Source: Natronomonas salsuginis
GTDB taxonomy: Archaea; Halobacteriota; Halobacteria; Halobacteriales; Haloarculaceae
Direction of reading: 5' to 3'
DNA length: 64,000 nt
Assembly: GCF_005239135.1 (NCBI RefSeq)
Contig: NZ_QKNX01000003.1
Location: 337,621 to 401,620 of the forward strand
Shown piece by piece: positions 1 through 9,678 of the stretch. The notes beneath the pieces are model-generated. The model saw only the letters and a program-made list of their open reading frames with translations, ran no database searches and had not been told where the DNA came from. Made by a program: the position numbers and the translations under genes. Positions within the stretch are counted from its first letter, which is position 1; the number at the start of each line of letters is the position of its first letter.

Positions 1-8
1 TGAGCAGC

Positions 9-596
9 GTGGGATCGAACGGACCGTCGGTCCAGCGCTCGTCCGACGCCGTCCGCTTCTCAAGAGACGACACGCTGGAAGTGCTCAGCAACCGACGCCG
101 TCGCTTCGCGATCCACTACCTCAAACAGCGAAACGGCGGACAGACGACCGTCTCCGAACTCGCCGAACGGGTGGCGAGCTGGGAGAACGACAAAGAGATC
201 GACGAACTCACACACCGGGAACGAAAGCGCGTCCGGAACGCCCTGCGGCAGTTTCACCTGCCCAAGATGGACGAGTACGGGTTCCTCGAGTACGACGTCC
301 AGCGCGGGACCGTCGCGCTCTCGGCGGCCGCCGCCAGGGAGGACTTCTACGTCGATTCGCTCACGGGAGGCGAGATCCCCTGGAGCGTTTACTATCTCGG
401 CCTCTCGGGGTTGGGGATCGCCTGCGTGGCCGGGCTCTGGATGGGTCTGTTCCCGTTCACCTATCTCTCGCCGCTCGAATGTGGCGTCTTTTTTGTCACC
501 GTTCTCGTGGTTTCATCGCTCGGACACTTCTACGACAACTACTACCGGATGCGGCTGGGATCGCGCGAGAAACCGCCAGAGGTTGGACGGAAATGA
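9..596 (+). CDS. Winged-helix (DUF7344-like) membrane-anchored regulator
   Basis: The 195-residue product has an N-terminal winged-helix-like region (about residues 20-105) opening with LEVLSNRRRRFAIHYL, typical of the haloarchaeal DUF7344 family. Two hydrophobic segments follow at about residues 127-148 and 152-172, so the DNA-binding part probably faces the cytoplasm while tethered to the membrane. A role as a transcription regulator is inferred from the fold; no target is known. I used the GTG at position 9, but the true start could lie before the window. The stop overlaps the ATG of the next gene (ATGA), so the two are probably cotranscribed. Confidence 0.7.
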   Translation: MGSNGPSVQRSSDAVRFSRDDTLEVLSNRRRRFAIHYLKQRNGGQTTVSELAERVASWENDKEIDELTHRERKRVRNALRQFHLPKMDEYGFLEYDVQRGTVALSAAAAREDFYVDSLTGGEIPWSVYYLGLSGLGIACVAGLWMGLFPFTYLSPLECGVFFVTVLVVSSLGHFYDNYYRMRLGSREKPPEVGRK

Positions 597-997
597 GCCG
601 CCGCCGAATGCTGTTGCTCGCGGGCGCTTTCGTCATCAGTCTCGCGCTCGTGACGGGGACCAGCGGCGTGAGCTCGGTCACGATGACCCGAGGGATCGAC
701 GGGGCCATCGTCGACGACCAGCGCGCCTACCTCGGGATCGAACAGACGGCCACCGCCGACGCCGGCACCGCCGTCCTCGAGGTGCGAATCACCAACCGAC
801 ATCCAACTGCGGCGTTCACGACCATCGTGGTGACGATCAACGGGACGACCGTCGATCTCGGCGGTGGCGGTCCCGTCGCTCCTGGCGGGGCCGTCTCGCA
901 CACGTTCGAGTCGGTCCCCTGCGACGCCACGGCGGAGATCGAAGCGTCCGGAAGCGATCTTGGCATCGAACTGGAGCGCGCGGTGGCCTGTGCGTAA
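593..997 (+). CDS. Small secreted or membrane-anchored haloarchaeal protein
   Basis: The 134-residue product starts with a positively charged stretch (MSRRR) and one hydrophobic segment (about residues 6-26), which looks like a signal peptide or membrane anchor. The rest is a beta-rich region with VLEVRITNRHPTAAFT and TVVTINGTT-like strands, as in small extracellular immunoglobulin-like domains. I do not recognise the family. Its ATG overlaps the TGA of the upstream winged-helix gene, which suggests an operon with that regulator. The function is unknown. Confidence 0.65.
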   Translation: MSRRRMLLLAGAFVISLALVTGTSGVSSVTMTRGIDGAIVDDQRAYLGIEQTATADAGTAVLEVRITNRHPTAAFTTIVVTINGTTVDLGGGGPVAPGGAVSHTFESVPCDATAEIEASGSDLGIELERAVACA

Positions 998-1019
998 AAA
1001 CGTCGCCGCAGTAACTGAG

Positions 1020-1092
1020 TGGGACCGCCCGAATTTGAATCGGGGTTACAGCGTCCCAAACGCTGAAGGATACCAAGCTACCCCACGGTCCC
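1020..1092 (-). tRNA. tRNA-Pro (anticodon TGG)
   Basis: Read on the minus strand, this 73-base stretch folds as a tRNA. The 7-bp acceptor stem GGGACCG/CGGTCCC is followed by discriminator A, and the anticodon arm CAGCG-TTTGGGA-CGCTG places TGG in the loop. The T-arm carries GATTCAAAT flanked by CCC/GGG. There is no intron and no encoded CCA. It lies between the winged-helix operon and the BofA-like gene. Confidence 0.95.
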
Positions 1093-1176
1093 GCACCCGT
1101 CCGTAGCCGCCGCCACCGTGAAAACGTTTCGTTCTCGGCCCCAAGGGATTTAGCGCCACTTTGCGAACGGTTTCGT

Positions 1177-1464
1177 ATGGTTACAACGATCGAGGTCGCC
1201 CTGCTGGTCGCGGTGTTGGCGCTGTTGTTCGGCGCGTACCGGATCATCAAGGCGGTCAAGCCGTTCATCGTCAACGCCGTGGTCGGCCTGATTGTGTTGG
1301 TGATCGCGAGTTTCCTCGGCATCGGCGTCGAGATCACCCCGATCGCGGTGTTGATCTGCGCCGTCGGCGGGATCCCCGGCGCGATCCTCGTCATTCTCTT
1401 GGCGTATCTGGGGATCGCCTTCGCGGGAATGGCCGTTCCGGTCGGCGTGTTGGCGCTGGTGTAA
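1177..1464 (+). CDS. BofA-family small membrane protein
   Basis: The 95-residue product is almost wholly hydrophobic, with two or three membrane segments and the family-like pattern KAVKPFIVNAVVGLIVL followed by GGIPGAILVILLAYLGIAF. This matches the pro-sigmaK processing inhibitor BofA family (PF07441), widespread in archaea although sporulation is absent there. The archaeal role is unknown. An AT-rich element (GGGATTTAG, about 1144-1152) sits roughly 28 bases upstream and fits a leaderless promoter. It converges on the helicase gene. Confidence 0.85.
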   Translation: MVTTIEVALLVAVLALLFGAYRIIKAVKPFIVNAVVGLIVLVIASFLGIGVEITPIAVLICAVGGIPGAILVILLAYLGIAFAGMAVPVGVLALV

Positions 1465-1486
1465 GTTCGGTCGGCGCTCGTATCGC

Positions 1487-3517
1487 CTACCGATCCTCGT
1501 CGCGCAACTCGATCCCCGCGACGATCTCGTCGGGGCTCTCGCCGGAGCGGATCGCATCGAGCATGAAGAACGCCTCCGACGGTTCGAGGAAGTGTTCGGT
1601 GATCGCCCGTCCCAGCGGCGTCGGCTCGAAGCCGTCGATGAACTCGTATTCGATGAGCTTGCCGAGGGCGTGTTTCGTCGGCACCTCGCCCACCATCCGG
1701 TCGTTCAGCCGCTTGGCTTTCCGCCCGGCGACGGTGATGTTGGCGAGCGTCTCCTCGATCGCCGCCGTCTCGTCGTAGCCCGTGATCACGGGCTCCATCT
1801 CGCCCTTCAGCAGTTTGAACGCCACCTCGTCCTCGGACATCTCCATCGAGTTGTGGTACGTCCCGTCGGGGTCGACGAGGAGGTACACCGTTCCCTGATC
1901 GTGGTAGTCCGGGCGGCCGGCTCGGCCGAGCATCTGCTCGAACTCCTGGACGTTGAGCCACTCGATCCCCATCGCCAGCGAGTCGAAGATTACCTGCGAG
2001 GCGGGGAAGTCGACCCCGGCGGCGAGCGCGGCGGTCGTGACGACGGCGGCGAGCTCCTGCTCGCCGAACTGGCGCTCGACGCGCTTTCGTTGGCCGTAGT
2101 CGAGCCCGGCGTGGTACGGCGCGGACTCGTAGTCGAGTCGCCGCGAGATCTCGTGACAGCGCCGCCGGGAGTTCGTGAAGACGATCGTCTGTCCGCGATA
2201 CCCCTTCGAGGACTTCGCGTCGAACGCCCGGCGGACGAGCTTGTTCTCGATGTCGACCTTCTCGCTCCCGTCGGCGAAGGTGACGTGGCGCTCGATCGGG
2301 ACCGGCCGTTCCTCGAACTCGATCAGCTGGGCGTCCAGTTGTCCGGCGAGTTCGGGCGCGTTGCCGACGGTCGCCGACAGGTACACCCACTGGGTGTCCG
2401 AGCCGGCCGTCTCGCAGTAGTGTTTCAACCGGGAGACGAGCCCGTCGAGGCGGTGTCCGCGCTCCTCCTCACCGAGGGTGTGGACCTCGTCGATGACGAC
2501 GCTGCCGATGTCGCCGAGGTCCTTGCCGGTCCGGAGCGCGTGGTCGATCCCTTCGTAGGTGCCGACGATCACGTCGGCGTCCGGGTCGAACCGGTTGCCG
2601 TCGTCGCGAATGCGCGAGGCTCCGACCCGGATCGTCACGTCGAGGACGTCGCCGTAGTCGGCCTCGAAGTCCTCGTGTTTCTGGTTCGCCAAGGCGACGA
2701 GCGGGACGAGAAACAGCATCTTCCCCTCGCCCTTCAGCGCGCGATCGATCCCGGCGAGCTCGCCGACGAGCGTCTTGCCGGTCGCCGTCGCGCTCACGAC
2801 GAGCTGGTCGCGCCCCTCGAGGAGGCCGTTTCTGACGGCGAGACTCTGCACCGGGAGCAGCTCGTCGAACGCCTGAAGCCGCGACTTCAACTCGCCGTGG
2901 ACGTCGAGATCCCGCGTCGAGACGAGGTCGATCTCGTCGGTCGTCGCGCTGATCTCGTCGAACTTCGTCAGATCGGGATCGAGCTGTCCCGACAGGAGGT
3001 TGGCGACCCGTTCGAGGTCGCCCACCTCCAGGAGGAGCTCCTCCAGTCGGCCGCGAGCCCCCGAACGGAGCCCGCGGTAGTTCGCCTCCCGCTCTAGTTC
3101 CCGCTTCGCGCAGTCCGGGCAGATATACTCGTCGTCGGCTTTGATCGCCGTCTCGGAGGTCAGCGGCGAGTACCGACCCTTCCCCGCACAGACCCGACAC
3201 GTCCGGACCTGCTTGGCGTCGAGCTGGTAGCCGGCCAACATCGCTTCGATCTCCTCGCGGCCCGCTCGTGGGGTCTGCTCGGAGATCCGTATCCGTGAGG
3301 CGCGCCGAGCCATCTCGACGAACTGCTCGGGCCGCCGCGGGATCTCGTCGTCACCGTCTTTGATTCGAAACCGTCCCGGTCGCGGTCCGGCGTCAGTCTC
3401 CTTCAGATCGAGCCGCCCATGGAGCAGTCGCTCGCCGTCACGGCGGACGACGACGGCGTACTCGCCGTCGCCCCCGTGGAGGAACAGCGTCCCCACCTCT
3501 GCGACCTGTTTCGACAC
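1487..3517 (-). CDS. DEAD/DEAH-box helicase with zinc finger (DUF5814-type)
   Basis: This 676-residue protein is a superfamily 2 helicase. An N-terminal module of about 200 residues carries a four-cysteine zinc site (C107, C110, C133, C136). The motor follows: Walker A ATATGKT (about 243-249), DEVH (343-346), SATVGN motif III and QMLGRAGR motif VI. The layout resembles Hel308/Ski2-like helicases but with a haloarchaeal N-terminal domain (DUF5814, from memory). It probably unwinds or remodels DNA or RNA during repair or recombination. It is a single gene on the minus strand, downstream of the membrane-protein/uvrB group. The substrate is not visible from sequence. Confidence 0.9.
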   Translation of the reverse strand: MSKQVAEVGTLFLHGGDGEYAVVVRRDGERLLHGRLDLKETDAGPRPGRFRIKDGDDEIPRRPEQFVEMARRASRIRISEQTPRAGREEIEAMLAGYQLDAKQVRTCRVCAGKGRYSPLTSETAIKADDEYICPDCAKRELEREANYRGLRSGARGRLEELLLEVGDLERVANLLSGQLDPDLTKFDEISATTDEIDLVSTRDLDVHGELKSRLQAFDELLPVQSLAVRNGLLEGRDQLVVSATATGKTLVGELAGIDRALKGEGKMLFLVPLVALANQKHEDFEADYGDVLDVTIRVGASRIRDDGNRFDPDADVIVGTYEGIDHALRTGKDLGDIGSVVIDEVHTLGEEERGHRLDGLVSRLKHYCETAGSDTQWVYLSATVGNAPELAGQLDAQLIEFEERPVPIERHVTFADGSEKVDIENKLVRRAFDAKSSKGYRGQTIVFTNSRRRCHEISRRLDYESAPYHAGLDYGQRKRVERQFGEQELAAVVTTAALAAGVDFPASQVIFDSLAMGIEWLNVQEFEQMLGRAGRPDYHDQGTVYLLVDPDGTYHNSMEMSEDEVAFKLLKGEMEPVITGYDETAAIEETLANITVAGRKAKRLNDRMVGEVPTKHALGKLIEYEFIDGFEPTPLGRAITEHFLEPSEAFFMLDAIRSGESPDEIVAGIELRDEDR

Positions 3518-3603
3518 GTGTCACCGTAGTGTATCGTGGTATTTCAGGGGTTCGGCTCCGGATTCGACGTTCGGACGTTGGCGTCACGATACCGCGACGC
3601 ACG

Positions 3604-4350
3604 TCACCGCGAAAACCCCTCGTCGAGGTCCGACGTGGCGTACACGCCGGCTCGCCAAGCCGTGTCGACGGCGGCCGTCACGACGAGCCCGACGACGCCG
3701 ACCCCACCGGCGAGCGTCGCGGACGATACGACTCCCGCGCCTAGCGTCGAGCCGAGCGCGACGCCGAGCCCCCACGCGACGGCGACGAGCGTCGCTGTCG
3801 CGCCGACCCCGACGAACTGAACCTGACGCCGCCCGGGTTCCGGGACGACTCGGTTCGCCCGCTCGACCGCGAACGGCAGCGTCGGGGCGTCGAGCGCGAT
3901 CGCCGGGACGACGAACGCGTCACAGCCGACCGCGACCTCCACGGCCGACACGTCGTCCTCGGTGAGCAGTCGCTCGGCCAGCGGACCGACCGCGAGGCGG
4001 GTCTTCACCCACCGATACAGCGGTTCGGCCCGCGAGGCGACCCGGCGGGCGGTTTCGGCTCCCGTCGGCGGCCGCCCCCGATGCGTCCCGCCGACTGCGT
4101 GGGCGATGGCCACGCTACACGGCAGCCAGACCGCACCGCAGACCGCGAGGACGGCTGTTGAGCCAAGCGCCCACGCCAGCACCGATCCCAGTCCGTCGAG
4201 AACGGTCGGGTCCGTGAGGGTCGTCCATGTGGTGACGGCGCGAACCAATCGCCATCCGGTAGCGACGACACCCCCGACGGCGGCGGCTCCGAGAAGCGTC
4301 CACGCGAGCGCGACCGGGGAGCCGACGTACGCACGGACACCCGTTGTCAT
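3604..4350 (-). CDS. Multi-pass membrane protein of unknown function
   Basis: The product (248 residues from MTTGVRAYVGSPVALAW) has about five hydrophobic segments: near the N-terminus, around residue 60-90, and two at the C-terminus, separated by a soluble stretch of about 80 residues. I chose the ATG at 4350 because the longer frame to 4377 adds only nine residues and runs closer to uvrB. It follows uvrB by 35 bases on the same strand and may be cotranscribed with it, but no repair-related motif is visible. I do not recognise the family. Confidence 0.75.
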   Translation of the reverse strand: MTTGVRAYVGSPVALAWTLLGAAAVGGVVATGWRLVRAVTTWTTLTDPTVLDGLGSVLAWALGSTAVLAVCGAVWLPCSVAIAHAVGGTHRGRPPTGAETARRVASRAEPLYRWVKTRLAVGPLAERLLTEDDVSAVEVAVGCDAFVVPAIALDAPTLPFAVERANRVVPEPGRRQVQFVGVGATATLVAVAWGLGVALGSTLGAGVVSSATLAGGVGVVGLVVTAAVDTAWRAGVYATSDLDEGFSR

Positions 4351-4385
4351 ACCCGAGGCGTCGACGCGAGCGAACAAAAAGGGTG

Positions 4386-6437
4386 TCAGAACTCGTCGTC
4401 CGGCGTCGGCACGCCCTCGTCGGGCGCGTCGAGTTCGTCGAAGGTCTCTCGGAGGTCTCGGATCCGGTCCCGGATGTCGGCGGCGAGTTCGAACTCGAGG
4501 TTCGCAGCGGCCTCGTTCATCCGGCGCTCGAGCCGCTCGACGAGTTCCTCGGCCTCCTCGATCGAATTGGCCTCCAGCCCGGAGACGCCGTCGGTGTCGG
4601 TCTTCGAGCCGGGCAGGTTCGTCTCGCCGACGGCCTTCTCGATCGTCCGCGGTTCGTGACCGTGCTTGGCGTTGAAATCGGTCTGGATTTCCCGACGGCG
4701 GCGGGTCTCCTCGATCGCCGACCGCATCGAATCCGTCGTCTCGTTCGCGTAGAGGACGACCCGGCCGTTGACGTTTCTCGCCGCCCGTCCCATCGTCTGC
4801 ACCAGCGTCGTCTCAGAGCGGAGAAAGCCCTCCTGGTCGGCGTCGAGGATGGCGACGAGGCTCACTTCGGGGATGTCGAGGCCCTCCCGCAGGAGGTTGA
4901 TACCGACGAGTACCTGGATCTCGCCGAGCCGCAGCGAGCGGATCAGCTCGTGGCGTTCGAGCGTGTCCGTCTCGTCGTGCATGTAGGCGACGTCGACGCC
5001 TGCGCCCTCGAGGTACTCCGTGAGGTCCTCGGCCATCCGCTTCGTGAGCGTCGTCACGAGGACGCGCTCGCCCTCCGGGATCGTCTCGATACGCTCCATC
5101 AGGTCCTCGATCTGCCCGTCCGCGGCGGTGATTTCGATCTCGGGATCGACGAGGTGAGTCGGCCGGACGATCTGCTCGACGACGCCCTCTGAGTGCTCGC
5201 GCTCGTAGTCGCTGGGCGTCGCCGAGACGTACAGCGTCCGGTCGGTCTTCTCCTCGAACTCCTCGAACGTGAGCGGGCGGTTGTCGTAGGCGGTCGGCAG
5301 TCGGAAGCCGTTGTCGACGAGCGACTCCTTTCGGGATTTATCGCCCGCGAACTGGCCCTTGATCTGCGGGATCGTCTGGTGGGACTCGTCGACGACGGTG
5401 AGGAAGTCGTCGGGGAAGTAATCGAGCAGGGTGTACGGGGCCTCCCCGGACTCCCGATCGGACATGTGCACGGAGTAGTTCTCGATGCCCGAGCAGTAGC
5501 CCGTCTCCTCGAGCATCTCGATGTCGAACGTGGTCCGCTCCTCGATGCGCTGGGCGGCGACGAGGTCGCCCTGTCGCTCGAAGTACCCCACCCGCCGCTC
5601 CAGCAACTCCTCGATCTCCTCGATGGCCTCCCGGAGGGTCTCCTCGGGCATCGAGTAGTGCTCGGCGGGGTGGACCAAGGCGGCCGGCTCCATCGAGACG
5701 ACCTCGCCGTTCAGCACGTCGACCTTCATCATCCGGTCGATTTCGTCGCCCCAGAACTCCACACGAAGGGCGTGACGGCCGTACATCGGGTAGATTTCGA
5801 CGGTGTCGCCGCGGACGCGGAAGGTCCCCTGCTGGAAGTCGACGTCGTTTCGCTCGTAGTTCAGGTCGACGAGCCGCTCGAGAAGCCCCTCCCGGCCCAC
5901 CTCCTCGCCGGGCTCGAGCCGCATCGCCATCCCCTCGTAGTTCGTGGGGTCGCCGAGGCCGTAGATCGCCGACACCGAGGCAACGACAATCACGTCGTCG
6001 CGCGTGAGCAGCGACCGCGTCGCGGAGTGTCGCAGGCGATCGATCTCTTCGTTGATCGACATGTCCTTGTCGATGTAGGTGTCGGTGCGCTCGACGTACG
6101 CCTCGGGCTGGTAGTAGTCGTAGTAGGAGACGAAGTACTCGACGGCGTTGTCCGGAAAGAGGTTCCGGAACTCCTCGTACAGCTGCGCCGCGAGCGTCTT
6201 GTTGTGCGCGAGCACGAGCGTCGGCTGTTGGAGCTGTTCGATCACCCACGAGACGGTGTTCGTCTTCCCGGAGCCGGTCACCCCGAGGAGGGTCTGCTTT
6301 TCCGCTCCGGCCTCGTAGTCGGCGACCAGTTCCTCGATCGCCTCGGGCTGGTCGCCCGCCGGCTCGAACGGCGCGTCGACCCGAAACGGGCGGTCCAGAT
6401 CGGGGCGGTCGGGCTGGAGGGGGCCGGTGTCGCTCAT
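4386..6437 (-). CDS. uvrB: UvrABC excinuclease subunit B
   Basis: The 683-residue protein matches full-length UvrB. It has Walker A GVTGSGKT at 52-59, the damage-loading beta-hairpin region with [14 protein letters not shown], the DESH box, helicase motifs in the C-terminal half ([33 protein letters not shown]) and a C-terminal UVR coiled coil ([22 protein letters not shown]). UvrB verifies DNA damage delivered by UvrA and recruits UvrC in nucleotide excision repair. UvrA and UvrC are not in the window. Haloarchaea use this bacterial-type pathway, which fits life under strong sunlight. Confidence 0.98.
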   Translation of the reverse strand: MSDTGPLQPDRPDLDRPFRVDAPFEPAGDQPEAIEELVADYEAGAEKQTLLGVTGSGKTNTVSWVIEQLQQPTLVLAHNKTLAAQLYEEFRNLFPDNAVEYFVSYYDYYQPEAYVERTDTYIDKDMSINEEIDRLRHSATRSLLTRDDVIVVASVSAIYGLGDPTNYEGMAMRLEPGEEVGREGLLERLVDLNYERNDVDFQQGTFRVRGDTVEIYPMYGRHALRVEFWGDEIDRMMKVDVLNGEVVSMEPAALVHPAEHYSMPEETLREAIEEIEELLERRVGYFERQGDLVAAQRIEERTTFDIEMLEETGYCSGIENYSVHMSDRESGEAPYTLLDYFPDDFLTVVDESHQTIPQIKGQFAGDKSRKESLVDNGFRLPTAYDNRPLTFEEFEEKTDRTLYVSATPSDYEREHSEGVVEQIVRPTHLVDPEIEITAADGQIEDLMERIETIPEGERVLVTTLTKRMAEDLTEYLEGAGVDVAYMHDETDTLERHELIRSLRLGEIQVLVGINLLREGLDIPEVSLVAILDADQEGFLRSETTLVQTMGRAARNVNGRVVLYANETTDSMRSAIEETRRRREIQTDFNAKHGHEPRTIEKAVGETNLPGSKTDTDGVSGLEANSIEEAEELVERLERRMNEAAANLEFELAADIRDRIRDLRETFDELDAPDEGVPTPDDEF

Positions 6438-6494
6438 TGTCGGGTAGTGGGGGTTGAGACACTTCAGGTGTGCGTTCGCGGCGGGCCCGACTCG

Positions 6495-7766
6495 CTATCT
6501 CGCGTCGTTCGACCGCCACAGCGCCGCCGAGATGAGTGCGGCCGTGAGCGGGACGACCGCGAGGAGGACGAACAGGGCCCGTTGGGTCGTGTACGCGAGC
6601 ATCGCGCCGCTGAAGGCCGCCCCGAGCGAACCGACGCCGAAGACGCCGACGAACATGTAGCCGTACGAAAGCCCGCGAACGTCGGAGGTCGAGTAGTCGG
6701 CGACGATCGCCTGCAGGAGGGGCTGCTCGCCGAAGAGCACGAAGCCCAACAGCGCGCTCACGGCCAACAGCGCGAGCAGCCCGCTGCTGGCGGCGGGCAC
6801 GAACAGGACGCTGATCACCGTCAGCGCGAAGAAGGCCCCGACGGCGGCTTTTTCGGGGGGCATCGCGTCGCTCAACCGGCCGCCGACGTACTGGCCGCCC
6901 ATGCCGACGACCAGCAGGCCGACGAACACGTAGCCGGACGGTTCGACCGACTCGCCTGCGATCGTGACGGTCGCGAGGCTCTCGTAGCTCGCCAGCATAT
7001 CGGGCAGGAACGTCAACACGCCCCGGTAGAAGAACCCCTCGAGGATCAACATCGGGAACGCGATGAGGAACCCGCCGGCGAAGATCGTCCGCGTGTCACC
7101 CAGGATCCCTCGGATCGGCGGGAGCGATCCGGGGGCGTCCTCCGGGTCGGTCGCGGTCGGTTCGTCTTCGCCGCCGTCGGTGGCTTCGCCCCCGCCGACC
7201 GGTTCGACGGCGGCCAACTCGTCGACGGAGACGTAGATTGTGTAGACCGCGGCGGCGAACGCCGGCACCGCCATGGCAGCCGCGACGAGTCGCCACTCGA
7301 AGGCGATCAACAGCGTGGTCGCGACGAGCGGCCCCAGCGCGATGCCGACGTTGCCCGCGATACCGTGGTAGCCCAACCCCGCGCCGCGCTCCGTGACGCC
7401 CGTACTGATGAGCCGGAGTCCGGCCGGATGGTAGGCGCTCGCGGCGAGCCCCCACACCGCCAGTGCGAGCGTCACGCCCGCAAGGCCGTCGACGACCGCG
7501 AGCAGGGCGAACGACGCCCCCATCCCGAGCAAACAGCCCACGAGTAACCGCTTCGAGCCGTACGCGTCCGTCACGATACCGCTCGGAGCTGAGCCGATGC
7601 CGTAGAGGGCGTACCCGACGGCGACGGCGATGCCGAGCGTCGCGGAGCCGACTCCCAGGCCGGCGATCCAGGCGGTGATGAATATCGGGATGGCCAACTC
7701 GTACATGTGAACCATCCCGTGTCCCAACATCGTGATCGAGAGGATCGATCGGTCGTTGCCGTTCAT
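6495..7766 (-). CDS. MFS transporter
   Basis: The 423-residue protein has about 12 predicted membrane segments in two halves, joined by an acidic, Gly-rich cytoplasmic loop near residues 185-215. The MFS signature between segments 2 and 3 appears as GIGSAPSGIVTDAYGSKRLLVG. The substrate cannot be read from sequence; nothing nearby fixes it. It lies 57 bases upstream of uvrB on the same strand, but the gap and unrelated role argue against a functional operon. Confidence 0.88.
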   Translation of the reverse strand: MNGNDRSILSITMLGHGMVHMYELAIPIFITAWIAGLGVGSATLGIAVAVGYALYGIGSAPSGIVTDAYGSKRLLVGCLLGMGASFALLAVVDGLAGVTLALAVWGLAASAYHPAGLRLISTGVTERGAGLGYHGIAGNVGIALGPLVATTLLIAFEWRLVAAAMAVPAFAAAVYTIYVSVDELAAVEPVGGGEATDGGEDEPTATDPEDAPGSLPPIRGILGDTRTIFAGGFLIAFPMLILEGFFYRGVLTFLPDMLASYESLATVTIAGESVEPSGYVFVGLLVVGMGGQYVGGRLSDAMPPEKAAVGAFFALTVISVLFVPAASSGLLALLAVSALLGFVLFGEQPLLQAIVADYSTSDVRGLSYGYMFVGVFGVGSLGAAFSGAMLAYTTQRALFVLLAVVPLTAALISAALWRSNDAR

Positions 7767-7842
7767 TCGTGTCGAATCACTGTCCCGGTCGTCTGTCGAT
7801 TACTTAACGATAGCGAGCGGCCGAGTGAGGGTCAAACCGGAC

Positions 7843-8658
7843 TCAGTCTATCAGGCCGTAGCCCCGCTTGAACAGGTATACGTCCAGCGCGATGACGGCG
7901 GCCGCGAAGCCGCTCAACACCCCTAACGAGACGAGCGGATCGACCTCCTGGTAGCCGAGGAAGCCGAACCGGACGCCGTTGACCATGTACACCATCGGAT
8001 TGAGCAGCGAGAGCGTCCGATACAGCGGCGGTAGGATGTCGAGCGAGTAAAAGACCGCCCCGAAGAACACCAGCGGTCGGAGAATGAACTGGCTCATCAC
8101 GGTCAGGTCGTCGAAGTCGTTCGCCACCAGCCCGCCGATGACGCCGAGCGAGGCGAAAAGCAGCGGGACGACGATCATGAACGCGGCGAGATACAGCGGC
8201 TCGGCGATCGGCACCGGCGTGAATATCAGGCCGATCGCGACGATGATGACCCCGACGACGACGCCCCGGAGGGCGGCCGCGAGGATGTACGCGAGCACCA
8301 TTGAGGTGTACGAAAGCGGCGAGGTGAGCGTCTCGTGAATGTACTCGTTCCATCGGCCGTGAAAGATCGAGAACGACGCGTTCTCGAAGGCGTTCGAGAT
8401 CGCGCCCAACACGACGAGTCCCGGCAGCAGGAAGACGATGTAGTCGAAGCCGGCGATGTTGTCAATCCGCTGGCCCAAGACGACGCCGAAGACGGCGAAG
8501 TAGAGCACGTTCGTGATCGCGGGCGGGACGAAGGTGTTCGTCGGCCGCCGGACGAACCGCAGGATCTCCCGTCGGAGCAGCGAGCGAAAGCCGACGCCGA
8601 AGACGCCGTTGGCCGCCGCCGAGTCTGCGGGTCGAGAGGTACCCGTGTCGGCGCTCAC
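7843..8658 (-). CDS. ABC-2 type transporter permease (DrrB-like)
   Basis: The 271-residue protein has six hydrophobic segments and the ABC-2 family pattern: a basic N-terminal stretch RRPTNTFVPPAITNVLYF, then LNPMVYMVNGVRFGFLG near the C-terminus. The start is GTG at 8658, which overlaps the TGA of the ATPase gene (GTGA); the longer frame extending to 9081 lies antiparallel inside the ATPase gene and is not real. With the preceding ATPase it should form an exporter of the DrrAB/NodIJ type. The substrate is unknown (drug, lipid or polysaccharide). Confidence 0.9.
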   Translation of the reverse strand: MSADTGTSRPADSAAANGVFGVGFRSLLRREILRFVRRPTNTFVPPAITNVLYFAVFGVVLGQRIDNIAGFDYIVFLLPGLVVLGAISNAFENASFSIFHGRWNEYIHETLTSPLSYTSMVLAYILAAALRGVVVGVIIVAIGLIFTPVPIAEPLYLAAFMIVVPLLFASLGVIGGLVANDFDDLTVMSQFILRPLVFFGAVFYSLDILPPLYRTLSLLNPMVYMVNGVRFGFLGYQEVDPLVSLGVLSGFAAAVIALDVYLFKRGYGLID

Positions 8659-9608
8659 TGGATCACCCCCAGCGGCTCGGCGTTCTCCTCGGTCCGGGTC
8701 ATGTCGACGAACACCTCTTCGAGCGAGGCTCGCTGGATGTCCAGATCGAGTACCTCGTGGCCCTCGTATTCGAGCGCCCGGAGAAGATCCGGCGCGACCG
8801 CGCCGCCGCCCTGTGCCGTGACGACGAGCGTCGAGCCGTCGAGGCGGGTCTCGACGATCCCCTCGACGCCGAGTTCCGGGACGCTCGCCGGCCGATCTGC
8901 GAGCGTCAGATGCACCTGATCGGTGCCGCGCGAGCGGAGTTCGTCCGGCGTCGACACATCGACGACCCGGCCCGAGTCGACGATCGCGACCCGATCGCAG
9001 AGCCGTTCGGCCTCCTCGATGTAGTGGGTGGTGAGCAAGATTGTGGTCCCCTCGGCGTTGAGTCGCTCGATGACGTGCCACAGGTCCCGGCGGAGCTGGA
9101 CGTCGACGCCCGCCGTCGGCTCGTCGAGGATGAGCAGCTCGGGGTCAGTCACGAGCGCTCGCGCGAGCAGGAAGCGCCGTTTCATCCCGCCGGAGAGCCA
9201 GTCGAACCGCGTCTCGCGTTTGTCCCAGATGCCGACCGTCTTCAGCGCTTCCTCGGCGCGGCGCTCGGCCTCCGCGGGCGGAACGCCGTGGTAGCCCGCC
9301 TTGTGTTCGAGCACCTCGTGGATCGGGAAGAATCGATCGACGTTGAACTCCTGCGGCGCGATCCCGATCCGATCGCGGGCCCGCCGGTAGTCGGTTTCGA
9401 CGTCGAAGCCGAACACCTCCGCCACGCCGCCGCCCTTGCGGACGAGGCCGACGAGGACGTTGATGAACGTCGTCTTCCCCGCGCCGTTCGGGCCGAGCAG
9501 CCCGAAGAACTCCCCGCGGTCGACTTCGAACGTCAATCCGTCGAGCGCCTGCACATCGCCGTAGGCTTTCCGGAGGCCGTCGGCGCGTATCGCGGGTTCC
9601 GATTGCAT
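8655..9608 (-). CDS. ABC transporter ATP-binding protein (DrrA-like)
   Basis: The 317-residue ATPase has Walker A GPNGAGKTT, signature LSGGMKRRFLLARAL, Walker B LLILDEPTAGVD and an H-loop TTHYIEEAERL, followed by a C-terminal domain of about 90 residues as found in DrrA-type exporters. It is translationally coupled to the permease downstream (4-base overlap), and the two form the complete transporter. The Q-loop reads APQEFNVDRFF, as in the exporter subgroup. Confidence 0.95.
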   Translation of the reverse strand: MQSEPAIRADGLRKAYGDVQALDGLTFEVDRGEFFGLLGPNGAGKTTFINVLVGLVRKGGGVAEVFGFDVETDYRRARDRIGIAPQEFNVDRFFPIHEVLEHKAGYHGVPPAEAERRAEEALKTVGIWDKRETRFDWLSGGMKRRFLLARALVTDPELLILDEPTAGVDVQLRRDLWHVIERLNAEGTTILLTTHYIEEAERLCDRVAIVDSGRVVDVSTPDELRSRGTDQVHLTLADRPASVPELGVEGIVETRLDGSTLVVTAQGGGAVAPDLLRALEYEGHEVLDLDIQRASLEEVFVDMTRTEENAEPLGVIQ

Positions 9609-9678
9609 ACCGAACGGTCGGGTCGCGAGGCGGTTAAGCGGCGTGAAAGCCGCGCGTTCGGGAGTCGCTCTCGGATCG

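Noticed and set aside
5193..7547. 784-codon open frame on the plus strand
   Set aside because: It lies opposite uvrB and the MFS gene, is full of Arg/Asp/Val runs typical of GC-rich antisense frames, and has no family resemblance.
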